Assembly (NCBI GenBank): GCA_003241285.1
Contig: QFOT01000101.1
Coordinates: 1 to 8,150 of the forward strand
Direction: 5' to 3'
Length of the DNA: 8,150 nt
Origin: Micavibrio aeruginosavorus
GTDB taxonomy: Bacteria; Pseudomonadota; Alphaproteobacteria; Micavibrionales; Micavibrionaceae
Below are positions 1-7,193 of this stretch, one piece after another; positions within the stretch are counted from its first letter, which is position 1; every line of letters begins with the position of its first letter. The notes beneath the pieces are model-generated. The model was not told the DNA's origin and ran no database searches. It was given only the letters and a program-made list of their open reading frames with translations. The translations under genes and the position numbers were made by a program.

Positions 1-58
1 GGCGGGTTCTCTGAATTTCTGATTGCTTTAATCTGGCTTCTTCAGTCCATCGGGGCAT
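1..58 (-). CDS. 5' end of an unidentified gene running off the left edge
   Basis: Nineteen codons are visible, reading MPRWTEEARLKQSEIQRTR before the window ends. The start is chosen because the minus strand carries AAGGAG (complement of 65-70) six bases before this ATG, the best ribosome binding site in the window. The peptide is charged and looks like an N-terminal helix. It reminds me of small alphaproteobacterial proteins that begin MPRWTxEAR and continue into a STGPKT-type motif, but that motif would lie outside the window, so the family is only a guess. A minus-strand promoter-like sequence sits about 200 bp upstream, so the gene appears to be a separate unit from ntrYX. No function can be assigned. 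Confidence 0.6.
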   Translation of the reverse strand, partial: MPRWTEEARLKQSEIQRTR

Positions 59-64
59 AGAAAA

Positions 65-70
65 CTCCTT
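65..70 (-). promoter_or_regulatory. Strong Shine-Dalgarno site for the left-edge gene
   Basis: The minus strand reads AAAAAGGAGTTTTCTATG. AAGGAG is spaced six bases from the ATG. This site decides the start at 58 and argues against the longer overlapping reading frame through 42-236. Confidence 0.65.
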
Positions 71-122
71 TTTGTCTACTTCGTTCTGCGATTTTTTTTA
101 GTTTTTTTGTTATGAGCAATAT

Positions 123-206
123 CCGTTCAGTGCCATTACGGCGAAAGCCGTAATCTAGGTAGTGCGGATAGATCTGGATCCCGATTTTCATCGGGATGAC
201 GGTAAA
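123..206 (-). repeat. Two-hairpin dispersed palindromic repeat
   Basis: Two perfect 8-bp hairpins lie in tandem. One has arms ATCCCGAT (178-185) and ATCGGGAT (190-197) around a TTTC loop. The other has arms ATTACGGC (135-142) and GCCGTAAT (147-154) around a GAAA tetraloop. About 23 bases separate them. Read on the minus strand, the unit begins GTCATCCCGATGAAAATC. Translated, such units give the phrase VIPMKIGIQ, which I recognise as a frequent false-ORF signature of dispersed repeats in alphaproteobacterial genomes. It lies in the probable 5' leader of the left-edge gene. The outer limits are approximate, because only one copy is visible here. Confidence 0.7.
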
Positions 207-236
207 GATTAAATATGGAGAATTTCGATGCGGCAT

Positions 237-270
237 TATTATCCTTTTTAATTCTAAAAATAGGATAATA
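237..270. repeat. 9-bp perfect inverted repeat
   Basis: TATTATCCT (237-245) is the exact reverse complement of AGGATAATA (262-270), with a 16-base AT-rich spacer. It overlaps the proposed -10 region of the minus-strand promoter at 257-285, so it could be an operator. It could also be a stem downstream of ntrX, but neither strand has a clean T-run directly after the stem, so I do not call it a terminator. Confidence 0.45.
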
Positions 271-285
271 TTCCTTGTTTGTCAA
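257..285 (-). promoter_or_regulatory. Candidate sigma70-type promoter for the left-edge gene
   Basis: The minus strand has a perfect -35 hexamer TTGACA (280-285), a 17-base spacer, and TATTTT (257-262) as a four-of-six -10 match. It points at the gene starting at 58 and would give a leader of roughly 190 bases containing the two-hairpin repeat. A small CCTTG/CAAGG stem (273-287) overlaps the -35. The spacing is ideal, but the region is AT-rich, so chance is possible. Confidence 0.45.
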
Positions 286-295
286 GGGTTATGGA

Positions 296-1705
296 TTAAG
301 CGCTAATCCGGATAACTTCGCTTGCCTCATCCGGATCGCGTTCGCTGGTCGTGATGTTCAGCGATTTCAGTTTTCGGTGAAGCGCGGAGCGTTCCATGCC
401 GACGAATTGGGCGGTTTTGGAAATGTTGCCGCCGAAACGGTTGACTTGAGATAAGAGATATTCGCGCTCGAACACTTCGCGGGCTTCGCGCAGCGGCAGC
501 GAGATCAGATCAGCGCCCCACTCTGTTTTTAATGTCGCCGGAACGTTTTGAGAAATTTCAGGCGGCAGGTCTTCGGTCTGGATGCTTTCAGGGCTGTTGC
601 CGCCCATGATCATCAGCCATTCGATCAGGTTTTTTAATTGGCGGATATTGCCCGGCCAATTATAGGCTTGCAGCGCCATCATGGCGGACGCTGACACACC
701 GCGTTTTTGCAGGCCGACATGTTTGACATTCTGGTCCATGAAATAATCGACCAGTTCAGGGATATCTTCCATGCGTTCGCGGAGCGTCGGCACTTGTACG
801 GGCACGACATTCAAACGGTAATAGAGATCTTCGCGGAAGGCGCCGGACTTAGTGGCTTCTAAAAGATTTTTTCCTGTCGAGGCTAAAATACGCACATCGA
901 CCTTGATCTGTTCATTGCCGCCGATGCGCATAAAGGTCTGGTCCTGCAAAGCGCGGACGATTTTGCCTTGAGTTTCAATTGGCATATCAGCGACTTCGTC
1001 AAGAAGCAATGTGCCTTGATCGGCGCGTTCCAGCACACCTTGATGAATAACACCTTTTTCTTCGGAGCCAAAAAGCTCGATCTCGATACGGTCGGGATTT
1101 AAAATCGCGCAATTGATGACGACGAAAGGACCCGATGCGCGGGAGGAGTTTTTATGAATGAAACGGGCAGCGACTTCCTTGCCTGAACCGCTATCCCCCG
1201 TGATCAAAACGCGGCTATTAGCAGGCGCGACTTTGTTCAGCGTGTTCATCAAAGATTGAATAGCGTTTGATTTTCCCTGCAACGTGCTGGCAGGTTCAGC
1301 TTTCTGCCGAAGTTGTTCATTCTCCTGACGCAGACGCGAGTTTTCAAGCGCTCGCTCGATCATCAATAACAGACGGTCTGTCTTGAACGGTTTTTCGATA
1401 AAATCATAGGCGCCGTGACGAATGGCGGTGACGGCAGTTTCAATGGTTCCATGGCCGGAAATCATAACGACCGGCAGATGCGGATGTTCGGCTTTTACTT
1501 TTTCCAAGATAGCCAGACCATCGAATTCGGAATTTTGCAGCCAGACATCAAGGATGATGAGCGAAGGCTTGCGCTCTTCGATTTGGGCGAAGGCTTGAGT
1601 GGCATTTCCTGCCTGACGCGTTGCATAGCCTTCATCTTCCAGAATGCCCTGTATCAGGTTCCGGATGTCGGCCTCGTCGTCGATAATCAGTATTTCTTTT
1701 GCCAT
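296..1705 (-). CDS. ntrX: NtrX-type response regulator with AAA+ and Fis-like HTH domains
   Basis: A 469-residue response regulator, probably partner of the NtrY kinase encoded directly upstream. The receiver domain (about 1-120) has acidic residues D9-D10, phosphoacceptor D53 and the conserved K105. A linker coiled region (118-136) follows. The AAA+ domain (about 143-370) has Walker A GDSGSGKE at 170-177, Walker B LLLDE at 233-237, arginines in FREDLYYRLN near 290-299, and NWPGNIRQLKN at 349-359. The C-terminal Fis-type helix-turn-helix spans about 427-450 (NISKTAQFVGMERSALHRKL). The segment after ELFG (211-225) reads GSEEKGVIHQGVLERA and has no GAFTGA motif, the sigma54 contact loop. To my knowledge this loss is usual for alphaproteobacterial NtrX and implies it is not a classical sigma54 activator. 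The start lies 3 bp after the ntrY stop without a good ribosome binding site, so translational coupling is likely. Confidence 0.93.
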   Translation of the reverse strand: MAKEILIIDDEADIRNLIQGILEDEGYATRQAGNATQAFAQIEERKPSLIILDVWLQNSEFDGLAILEKVKAEHPHLPVVMISGHGTIETAVTAIRHGAYDFIEKPFKTDRLLLMIERALENSRLRQENEQLRQKAEPASTLQGKSNAIQSLMNTLNKVAPANSRVLITGDSGSGKEVAARFIHKNSSRASGPFVVINCAILNPDRIEIELFGSEEKGVIHQGVLERADQGTLLLDEVADMPIETQGKIVRALQDQTFMRIGGNEQIKVDVRILASTGKNLLEATKSGAFREDLYYRLNVVPVQVPTLRERMEDIPELVDYFMDQNVKHVGLQKRGVSASAMMALQAYNWPGNIRQLKNLIEWLMIMGGNSPESIQTEDLPPEISQNVPATLKTEWGADLISLPLREAREVFEREYLLSQVNRFGGNISKTAQFVGMERSALHRKLKSLNITTSERDPDEASEVIRISA

Positions 1706-1708
1706 GCG

Positions 1709-4027
1709 TTACGCTGCGTTTGAACTCATAATCTCGTGTACTTGATCAGCCATTACCGGGAAAACCAGCGACACTGTCGCTCCGTCTAAAATCGGACGAT
1801 CCTTGAAAGACGAATCAACCAAAGAATCAACAGCTCCGAATATAATATGACCGCCGTGGTCCTCCATAATCTTTTTTACAATTGCGAGGCCTAAACCTGT
1901 GCCTTTTTCTCTTAAAGTCACATAAGGCTCGGTCAAGGACTGCGGATCACGATCTTTTGGCAGTCCCAGTCCGTTATCGGATACCGAAAGGATCAATTTA
2001 CCGTCTGATATAGAGCGTCCGAGGCTTACGGCAATATGTCCTTTAAAATCAGCATCTTCATCTTTCATCCGTTCTTCAACAGAATCCATGGCGTTCTTCA
2101 AAATATTGGTGAAGGCCTGCCGCATTTGCTGTGCGTCACAGATAGCATTCTTGTCTGTGTCATCCAAGAAAATTTGTATCTTCATAGTAGAAGACGCTTC
2201 GCGGTTCATGGTCACGATTTCCTGTACCAGCCGGCCAAGATCGGTTTCTTTCATCACAGGTTCCGGCATGCGGGCGAAGTTGGAGAATTCGCTGACCATG
2301 TGGCCGATATCTCCGACATGACGGATAATCGTGTCGATACATTGTTCGAAAATCGATTGATCGTCATCCGGCATGGATTTGAGATATTTACGCTTCAGGC
2401 GTTCGGCAGAGAGCTGGATCGGCGTCAGCGGATTTTTGATTTCATGCGCGATACGGCGGGCAACATCCGCCCAAGCGGCTTTACGCTGTGCCGATTGCAA
2501 ATCGGTAATATCATCGAATGTGACAACCGCGCCGTGATCTTCCTCATTATCGCCGGGACCAATAAGTTCAATCGCAACGCGGATCAAAAATACACGGCGG
2601 GAGCCGTCCGCCAGAATATAGGGACATTCGAAATTATGCGTACGGTTTGGTTTCTCGTAGGACTGGTCAAGGAAATCCCGAGCTTCGGGAAGAATCGTAT
2701 AGATACTCTCGCCAATGATATGATCAGCTGGTTTATGCAGAAAATCAGCAGCCGAGCTATTGCAGATCGTAATCTGACCGTTGCGATTGATGCCCAAGAT
2801 TCCCGAGGTAACGCCGGCGAGAATAGTTTCGGTAAACCGGCTTCTCGAATCCAGTTGGGCGTTGGTTTCGATCAATTCTTCACGCTGTGAAACTATTTGC
2901 GAGGTCATCTTGTTGAACGACCGCCCAAGATAATCAAATTCCTCCAAACCGGAACGTTCGGAAGCCTTTGCAGTAAAATCTCCTTGGCGAAGACGGTCAG
3001 AGGTCGCGATCAAATCGGCAATCGGATAGGACAAGCGCCGCGCAAAAGTCAGGCCGAACCACATGGCGGCAAGTAAAAGAACCAGTGCGACAACGCTGTA
3101 GATGAGCGTGACAGTCAGGCGCAACCCCGAATACCGGGCAGCAACTTCCTCGTATCTGTCTACAGCCTCTTTTGTCGCGGCCAAGTGATTGAGCACATTG
3201 GCTTCGACAGGTCGCCCGACGAAGAGATAGGTATCCGGCAGGTTCTGCAGTTTCACAAGGGCGCGGACACGGTCATCCTCGCTGTCCGTCAAAATCATCA
3301 CCTCGCCGAGATTGGCGCGGTCAACGGCAAAATCGGGAATATCTTTGACATTGAAATCATCCAGGCTGTCAGTTTGGATCAGAACCCGGTCATTGCTGTT
3401 GAAGAGAAAAACTTCCGGCAGGTTGCGTACAATAGACTGCGTACGCACATAGCGGCTAAAGCCTTCAGGATCAGAGTAATAGCGCGTTGATTCCCGGTTT
3501 AAATCATTCGCCATCCCCAGAACATCCGCGCGGATAATCTGATGGTGTTCTTTCAGATAGCTTTCCGCCACGGCCCGGGATTCCTGCACTGCCGTTTTCA
3601 CGCGGTCGGAAAACCATGCCTGTACGCCGTAGTGAAAAAAGAACAGCGAAAAAATCATCATAATGATGGCAGGTGCCATTGCGACAAGGCCGAATGTATA
3701 GACAAACCGCATATGGATCTTTGAGCCGGGTATTCCCCTCTTCCATAGAGCAAGCAGTGATGCGACGCGCCGGGCAACCAAAATGCCCAAGGACAGCAAA
3801 ATCACGAGGTCCAGGTTTAAAAGCCAGATAACGACATCAGGATTGGTGCCGAAGGGCGGCATGGAATTCAGCGCTGCGTATGTCGCAATTCCAGCCCCGA
3901 TTCCAGCAAGCGCAAGCATCAGCGCCAAGCGGCCCTCCCAAGTCGTGCCGAAGCGCTGGCGAAGACGCCAGAGCCTGACCGGAAAGCGCCAGTCGAATTT
4001 TACGTGATTACGGGACGGGACCTTCAT
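1709..4027 (-). CDS. ntrY: NtrY-type membrane sensor histidine kinase
   Basis: A 772-residue inner-membrane kinase that would phosphorylate NtrX. Hydrophobic segments near 35-54, 66-86, 111-133 and 306-328 fit four membrane spans. The stretch of about 134-305 between the last two would be the periplasmic sensor region. A HAMP domain follows (about 329-380), then a PAS domain (about 395-510) and the dimerisation domain with the H-box RRIAHEIKNPLTP, where H528 is the predicted phosphorylated histidine. The ATPase domain shows the N-box NILKNAMDSVEE (641-652), G1 box DNGLGLP (684-690) and G2 box GTGLGLAI (709-716). All catalytic boxes are intact, so the kinase looks functional. Length and architecture match NtrY rather than the shorter soluble NtrB. 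In many alphaproteobacteria ntrYX follows ntrBC; here ntrY is first in its operon and divergent from ispDF. The signal sensed cannot be told from sequence. Confidence 0.94.
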   Translation of the reverse strand: MKVPSRNHVKFDWRFPVRLWRLRQRFGTTWEGRLALMLALAGIGAGIATYAALNSMPPFGTNPDVVIWLLNLDLVILLSLGILVARRVASLLALWKRGIPGSKIHMRFVYTFGLVAMAPAIIMMIFSLFFFHYGVQAWFSDRVKTAVQESRAVAESYLKEHHQIIRADVLGMANDLNRESTRYYSDPEGFSRYVRTQSIVRNLPEVFLFNSNDRVLIQTDSLDDFNVKDIPDFAVDRANLGEVMILTDSEDDRVRALVKLQNLPDTYLFVGRPVEANVLNHLAATKEAVDRYEEVAARYSGLRLTVTLIYSVVALVLLLAAMWFGLTFARRLSYPIADLIATSDRLRQGDFTAKASERSGLEEFDYLGRSFNKMTSQIVSQREELIETNAQLDSRSRFTETILAGVTSGILGINRNGQITICNSSAADFLHKPADHIIGESIYTILPEARDFLDQSYEKPNRTHNFECPYILADGSRRVFLIRVAIELIGPGDNEEDHGAVVTFDDITDLQSAQRKAAWADVARRIAHEIKNPLTPIQLSAERLKRKYLKSMPDDDQSIFEQCIDTIIRHVGDIGHMVSEFSNFARMPEPVMKETDLGRLVQEIVTMNREASSTMKIQIFLDDTDKNAICDAQQMRQAFTNILKNAMDSVEERMKDEDADFKGHIAVSLGRSISDGKLILSVSDNGLGLPKDRDPQSLTEPYVTLREKGTGLGLAIVKKIMEDHGGHIIFGAVDSLVDSSFKDRPILDGATVSLVFPVMADQVHEIMSSNAA

Positions 4028-4098
4028 AAAAGGCTTGTTTTTCCTTTAGTTACGGGGAAATATCGCCCTTCACGACTTAAAAGGCAAGAAAAACAAAT
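4028..4098. promoter_or_regulatory. Divergent intergenic region between ntrY and ispDF
   Basis: This 71-bp gap separates two divergent start codons, so it should contain promoters for both ntrYX and the ispDF operon unless they lie inside the genes. I see only poor hexamer matches: TTGTTT at 4035-4040 on the plus strand, and TTGCCT with a distant TATTTC on the minus strand. Ribosome binding sites are weak for both genes: AAGG at 4081-4084 for ispDF, and AAAGGA about 13 bases before ntrY. The regulatory role is inferred from layout, not from motifs. Confidence 0.4.
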
Positions 4099-5232
4099 AT
4101 GTCCGAATTTGCAGTCATCATCGTCGCCGCCGGAACCGGAAGCCGGGCCGGTGACGGTCTGCCCAAACAATACCGCGACCTGACCGGAGAAGCGGTTTTG
4201 CGCCACACGGTGAACGCTTTTCTGCATTTTCCGGGCTTGGTGCGCTTATGCGTCGTTATCAATAAAGAGCATGAAGACTTATACCAGAATGCGGTGCGCG
4301 GCCTCGGCTTGCCTGAGCCTGTTATCGGCGGCGCAACGCGTCAGGAAAGCGTCGCCAAAGGGCTGAAGGCTCTGGAGGGTATTCCCGCCGATATGCCGGT
4401 GTTAATCCATGACGGCGCGCGGCCTTTTATTGAATATGAAACTATTCTCAATTGCCTGAAGAAGCTTGAAACCGCGGAGGCGATCACTACCGCCATTCCT
4501 GTGCACGACACGCTTCGCCGCTCCGAGGATGGGTATCTGGGCGAAGTCATTAAGCGGGAAAATGTCTGGCTGATCCAGACGCCGCAGGGGTTTCATTACA
4601 ATGTCATCAAGCGCGCTCATGAAACGATGACGGGCGAGTATACCGATGATAGCCAGATGGTGTCCGAGATGGGCGTACGCGTTGAACTCGTCCCCGGTAG
4701 CCGCCGCAATATCAAACTTACAACGGAAGATGATTTCAAGAACGTGAAAAGAAAAATTACAAAAACCGGGCTTGGTTATGACGTCCATGCCTTTGGCGAA
4801 GCATCGACGCAAATCAGGATCGGCGGTATCGATATTCCGCATACAAAAAAACTTCTGGGCCATTCCGATGCGGATGTCGTTTTGCATGCTATTACAGATG
4901 CCATTTACGGAACGATTTCGAGTGGCGATATCGGCTCCCATTTCCCGCCGTCGAATAATCAATTTAAAAATATGGATAGCTCGATCTTTCTGAAGAAAGC
5001 CATGCAGGATTTAAAAGCTGAAAACGGCCAGATATTGCATATCGATACTGTTATAATCTGCGAGGACCCAAAAATCGGCCCGCACCGCGACAAGATCCGG
5101 GAAAGCATTGCGAATATCTGCAATCTTCCTGTAAAGTCGGTGAGCGTTAAAGCAACCACGTCGGAAGGTCTTGGCTTTACAGGCCGCCGTGAAGGTATCG
5201 CTGCCCAAGCCCTCGTCACCATAGAAATTTAG
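4099..5232 (+). CDS. ispDF: Bifunctional IspD-IspF enzyme of the MEP isoprenoid pathway
   Basis: A 377-residue cytosolic fusion catalysing two non-consecutive steps of the methylerythritol phosphate pathway: CTP-dependent cytidylylation of MEP, and cyclisation of CDP-ME 2-phosphate to ME-cyclodiphosphate. The IspD half (about 1-220) has the nucleotide-binding AAGTGSRAG with LPKQY (10-25), HDGARPF (104-110), TPQ (161-163) and NIKLTTEDD (204-212). The IspF half (about 222-377) has GYDVHAF (226-232, metal ligands D228 and H230), LGHSDADVVLHAITDAI (253-269, H255), DIGSHFP (277-283) and TTSEGLGFTGRREGI (353-367). The linker is very short, as in other fused forms. Such fusions are common in alpha- and epsilonproteobacteria. 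It is the first gene of the plus-strand operon, 3 bp before pgpA. Both active sites appear complete. Confidence 0.95.
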   Translation: MSEFAVIIVAAGTGSRAGDGLPKQYRDLTGEAVLRHTVNAFLHFPGLVRLCVVINKEHEDLYQNAVRGLGLPEPVIGGATRQESVAKGLKALEGIPADMPVLIHDGARPFIEYETILNCLKKLETAEAITTAIPVHDTLRRSEDGYLGEVIKRENVWLIQTPQGFHYNVIKRAHETMTGEYTDDSQMVSEMGVRVELVPGSRRNIKLTTEDDFKNVKRKITKTGLGYDVHAFGEASTQIRIGGIDIPHTKKLLGHSDADVVLHAITDAIYGTISSGDIGSHFPPSNNQFKNMDSSIFLKKAMQDLKAENGQILHIDTVIICEDPKIGPHRDKIRESIANICNLPVKSVSVKATTSEGLGFTGRREGIAAQALVTIEI

Positions 5233-5235
5233 AGC

Positions 5236-5787
5236 ATGAGCTATTTACAAACTGAAATCGATCGTATCGTCAACAAAGTCAAACGCCAGCTAATCGAGCG
5301 TAAAACAATCGGTGCGCATCTCAACTTTAAAAACCCATGGATCTTGATCGCTACATGGTTCGGCAGTGGTGTATTTTTACCGGCGAGCGGTACATGGGGG
5401 ACGATTGCCACCCTGCCCTTTGCTCTTCCTATCTGGTATTTCGGCGGCAAGCTGGGCTTACTGGCCTTTTTGATCATCGTCTTTTTCCTTGGCATGAAAG
5501 CAAGTAAGGTTTTCGAGAAAGAAACCGATAGTCATGATTCAGGCCTTATCGTCGTCGATGAAGTGATCGGCTATACCATCGCTCTGCTGGTTATTCCGTT
5601 CGATGCAATATGGATTGCAATTGCTTTTGTTTTGTTTCGTGGGTTTGACACAATTAAACCATGGCCGATTTCATGGATCGATATTCACACCGACGGCGCA
5701 TGGGGCGTGATTGCTGATGATATCGCCGCGGGCGCTGCAACCGCCCTTGTACTGATAGGATTACAATATGCACATGTCCTTGGCTAA
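5236..5787 (+). CDS. pgpA: Phosphatidylglycerophosphatase A
   Basis: A 183-residue inner-membrane phosphatase that removes phosphate from phosphatidylglycerol phosphate to give phosphatidylglycerol. Family signatures are visible in order: ATWFGSGVFLPASGTWGT (39-56), VVDEVIGY (106-113, acidic D108-E109), FRGFDTIKPWPI (134-145) and GAWGVIADDIAAG (154-166, with D161-D162). The acidic residues of the second and fourth motifs fit Mg-dependent catalysis known for the family. Hydrophobic stretches near 56-86 and 110-135 and a final one near 162-178 support membrane insertion. The N-terminal 30 residues are polar and basic and longer than in many homologues. The ATG lies 3 bp after the ispDF stop, and the end overlaps the next gene by 20 bp, so co-expression is very likely. 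Confidence 0.92.
   Translation: MSYLQTEIDRIVNKVKRQLIERKTIGAHLNFKNPWILIATWFGSGVFLPASGTWGTIATLPFALPIWYFGGKLGLLAFLIIVFFLGMKASKVFEKETDSHDSGLIVVDEVIGYTIALLVIPFDAIWIAIAFVLFRGFDTIKPWPISWIDIHTDGAWGVIADDIAAGAATALVLIGLQYAHVLG
5757..5760 (+). promoter_or_regulatory. Ribosome binding site inside pgpA for the CinA-type gene
   Basis: AGGA is spaced seven bases from the ATG at 5768 and lies within the last codons of pgpA. It supports the start that produces the 20-bp overlap over the ATG at 5774. Confidence 0.45.
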
Positions 5788-6247
5788 ACAGGCCCAAAAA
5801 TACCTGATTGAAAAAAGCATGATGCTGGTGACGGCGGAATCCTGTACAGGCGGCATGATCGCGGTTGCGATGACGGATATTCCCGGTGCATCGAAAATTT
5901 TTGATCGCGGTTTTGTTACCTATTCGAATGAATCTAAAATCGAGCAACTGGATGTTCCGGCGAAGATTATTGAAACGTATGGCGCGGTGAGCGAAGAAAC
6001 GGCAAAAGCCATGGCAGATGGTGCCTTGCAGGCAACGAGCAAAGCGCAGATATCCATAGCCGTGACAGGCGTGGCCGGACCGGATGGCGGATCGCCGGAA
6101 AAGCCTGTCGGGCTGGTTTATATCTCTATCGGTTCACTCGATGACGATACGCTGGTTTTCAAACATAATTTCAAAGGCGACCGCGATGAAATACGCGATC
6201 AGGCGGTCACCTCCGCGTTCAATCATTTGATAAAAGCGCTATCATGA
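5768..6247 (+). CDS. pncC: CinA C-terminal domain protein, probable NMN amidohydrolase
   Basis: A 159-residue stand-alone CinA C-terminal domain. Members of this family, such as E. coli PncC, deamidate nicotinamide mononucleotide to nicotinate mononucleotide in pyridine nucleotide recycling. Motifs seen are TAESCTGG (22-29, with the proposed catalytic serine S25), GFVTYSNESK (48-57) and VTGVAGPDGGSPEKPVGLVY (99-118), which together make up the active site and substrate pocket. The length is that of the single-domain form, without the N-terminal MoeA-like domain of full CinA. The start at 5768 is supported by AGGA seven bases upstream; an ATG at 5774 is an alternative that costs two residues. 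The gene overlaps pgpA by 20 bp, and its stop overlaps the next start as ATGA. The pgpA-cinA neighbourhood is common in alphaproteobacteria. Confidence 0.9.
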   Translation: MHMSLAKQAQKYLIEKSMMLVTAESCTGGMIAVAMTDIPGASKIFDRGFVTYSNESKIEQLDVPAKIIETYGAVSEETAKAMADGALQATSKAQISIAVTGVAGPDGGSPEKPVGLVYISIGSLDDDTLVFKHNFKGDRDEIRDQAVTSAFNHLIKALS

Positions 6248-7182
6248 AAATACTTATCTGTTCCGGTGCCGACCATAATTACTTTCCGCTTTTGCGGGAG
6301 ATGATTTATTCGGTCAAACGCTTCCACCAATCTGCCAATATTGAATTTGCCGTGATCGATGGCGGGCTTGCCAAAGACGACATTGAATGGCTGCGCGGCA
6401 ATGTTCAGCACATTCATGCGCCAGAATGGCCGAGTGAGGTTGCCGAGAAAAAAGCAGGTGGAAAAACCTATCTTAAATCCTGTGTATGTCGCCCGTGGAT
6501 CAATACTTATTTTCCCGGCTACGATCTTTATATCTGGCTCGACGCCGATATTTGGGTGCAGAATTGGGACGCGATGGATTTATATATTCGCGGCGCGATG
6601 GCAGGAAAGCTGGCGACATCCGGACAGGTCGATCGCGGTTATCCAAGATCGACACGGATTAAATTTTTAGGACCTATCCCGTTAAAACTTAGTGGATTTT
6701 ATTTCAGCAATGCCAAGAAAGCATTCGGCTACAAACTTGCCAAAAACCTGTTCCCTTATCATGTTTTGCAGGCGGGAGCTTTTGCCATTCGCGGTGACGC
6801 GCCACATTGGGCGCACTGGCAGGAACTGGTTTTGAAAGCGGTCGTCAACGGTAAAGTTTTCACGGCAGAGCAATTGACCATGGGCATTATGTGCCATCTG
6901 GATGGATTGCCCGTCGAGGTGCTTCCTGCATGGTGTAATTGGCTATGTGAATTTCCGCCGCCTTTCGATGAAACCAAGGGACAGTTTGTGGAGCCTTATT
7001 TACCAAATCATCCGATCGGACTGATGCATATTTCAGGTTATGACGAAATGCGTCTAGATCGCAGCGTATTGACCGAATTGTCAAAAACGGATGCGAGTTC
7101 TTATCAAGGCACTCTCCGCACGCCGTTCTATGATGGGGAAAAAGATGAAGCGATAAATATAGCGTCATTCCGAACGGAGTGA
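6244..7182 (+). CDS. Putative GT-A fold glycosyltransferase, GT8-like
   Basis: A 312-residue protein, probably cytosolic since no signal peptide or membrane segment is evident. It starts MKILICSGADHNYFPLLREM, followed by a Rossmann-like half. The sequence YLYIWLDADIW-like core (YDLYIWLDADIW, 93-104) contains a D100-A101-D102 motif, typical of the metal and nucleotide-sugar site of GT-A enzymes. Near the C-terminus, LMHISGYDE (260-268) resembles the conserved histidine region of GT8 enzymes. QAGAFAIRGDAPHW (176-189) fits the acceptor-side region. Donor and acceptor are unknown; cell-envelope glycan is a guess from the lipid-linked neighbours. The start overlaps the preceding stop as ATGA, so it is translationally coupled. 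Its last six codons (ASFRTE) and the stop lie in or at the edge of the left arm of the GIY-YIG cassette, so the C-terminus appears acquired. Confidence 0.75.
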   Translation: MKILICSGADHNYFPLLREMIYSVKRFHQSANIEFAVIDGGLAKDDIEWLRGNVQHIHAPEWPSEVAEKKAGGKTYLKSCVCRPWINTYFPGYDLYIWLDADIWVQNWDAMDLYIRGAMAGKLATSGQVDRGYPRSTRIKFLGPIPLKLSGFYFSNAKKAFGYKLAKNLFPYHVLQAGAFAIRGDAPHWAHWQELVLKAVVNGKVFTAEQLTMGIMCHLDGLPVEVLPAWCNWLCEFPPPFDETKGQFVEPYLPNHPIGLMHISGYDEMRLDRSVLTELSKTDASSYQGTLRTPFYDGEKDEAINIASFRTE

Positions 7183-7192
7183 GGAATCTCAT
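7164..7192 (+). repeat. Left 29-bp inverted arm of the GIY-YIG cassette
   Basis: The arm begins GTCATTCCGAACG and ends GAATCTCAT. It matches the reverse complement of 7483-7511 at 26 of 29 positions. Internally, ATTCC (7167-7171) pairs with GGAAT (7183-7187) around an 11-base loop. It contains the TGA stop of the glycosyltransferase (7180-7182) and ends two bases before the preferred start codon of the nuclease gene. Confidence 0.85.
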
Positions 7193-7193
7193 T

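Noticed and set aside
42..236. A 64-codon minus-strand reading frame containing VIPMKIGIQ
   Set aside because: It is a translation of the two-hairpin repeat and its flanks, has no ribosome binding site, and overlaps in another frame the better supported gene start at 58.
237..287. Rho-independent terminator of ntrX
   Set aside because: Stems exist at 237-270 and 273-287, but neither is followed by a proper T-run on the minus strand.
2036..2890. A 284-codon plus-strand open frame
   Set aside because: It lies wholly antisense to the kinase core of ntrY, which has intact conserved motifs. The protein has no recognisable domain.
4402..4962. A 186-codon minus-strand open frame
   Set aside because: It is antisense to ispDF across conserved IspD and IspF motifs and has no family features.
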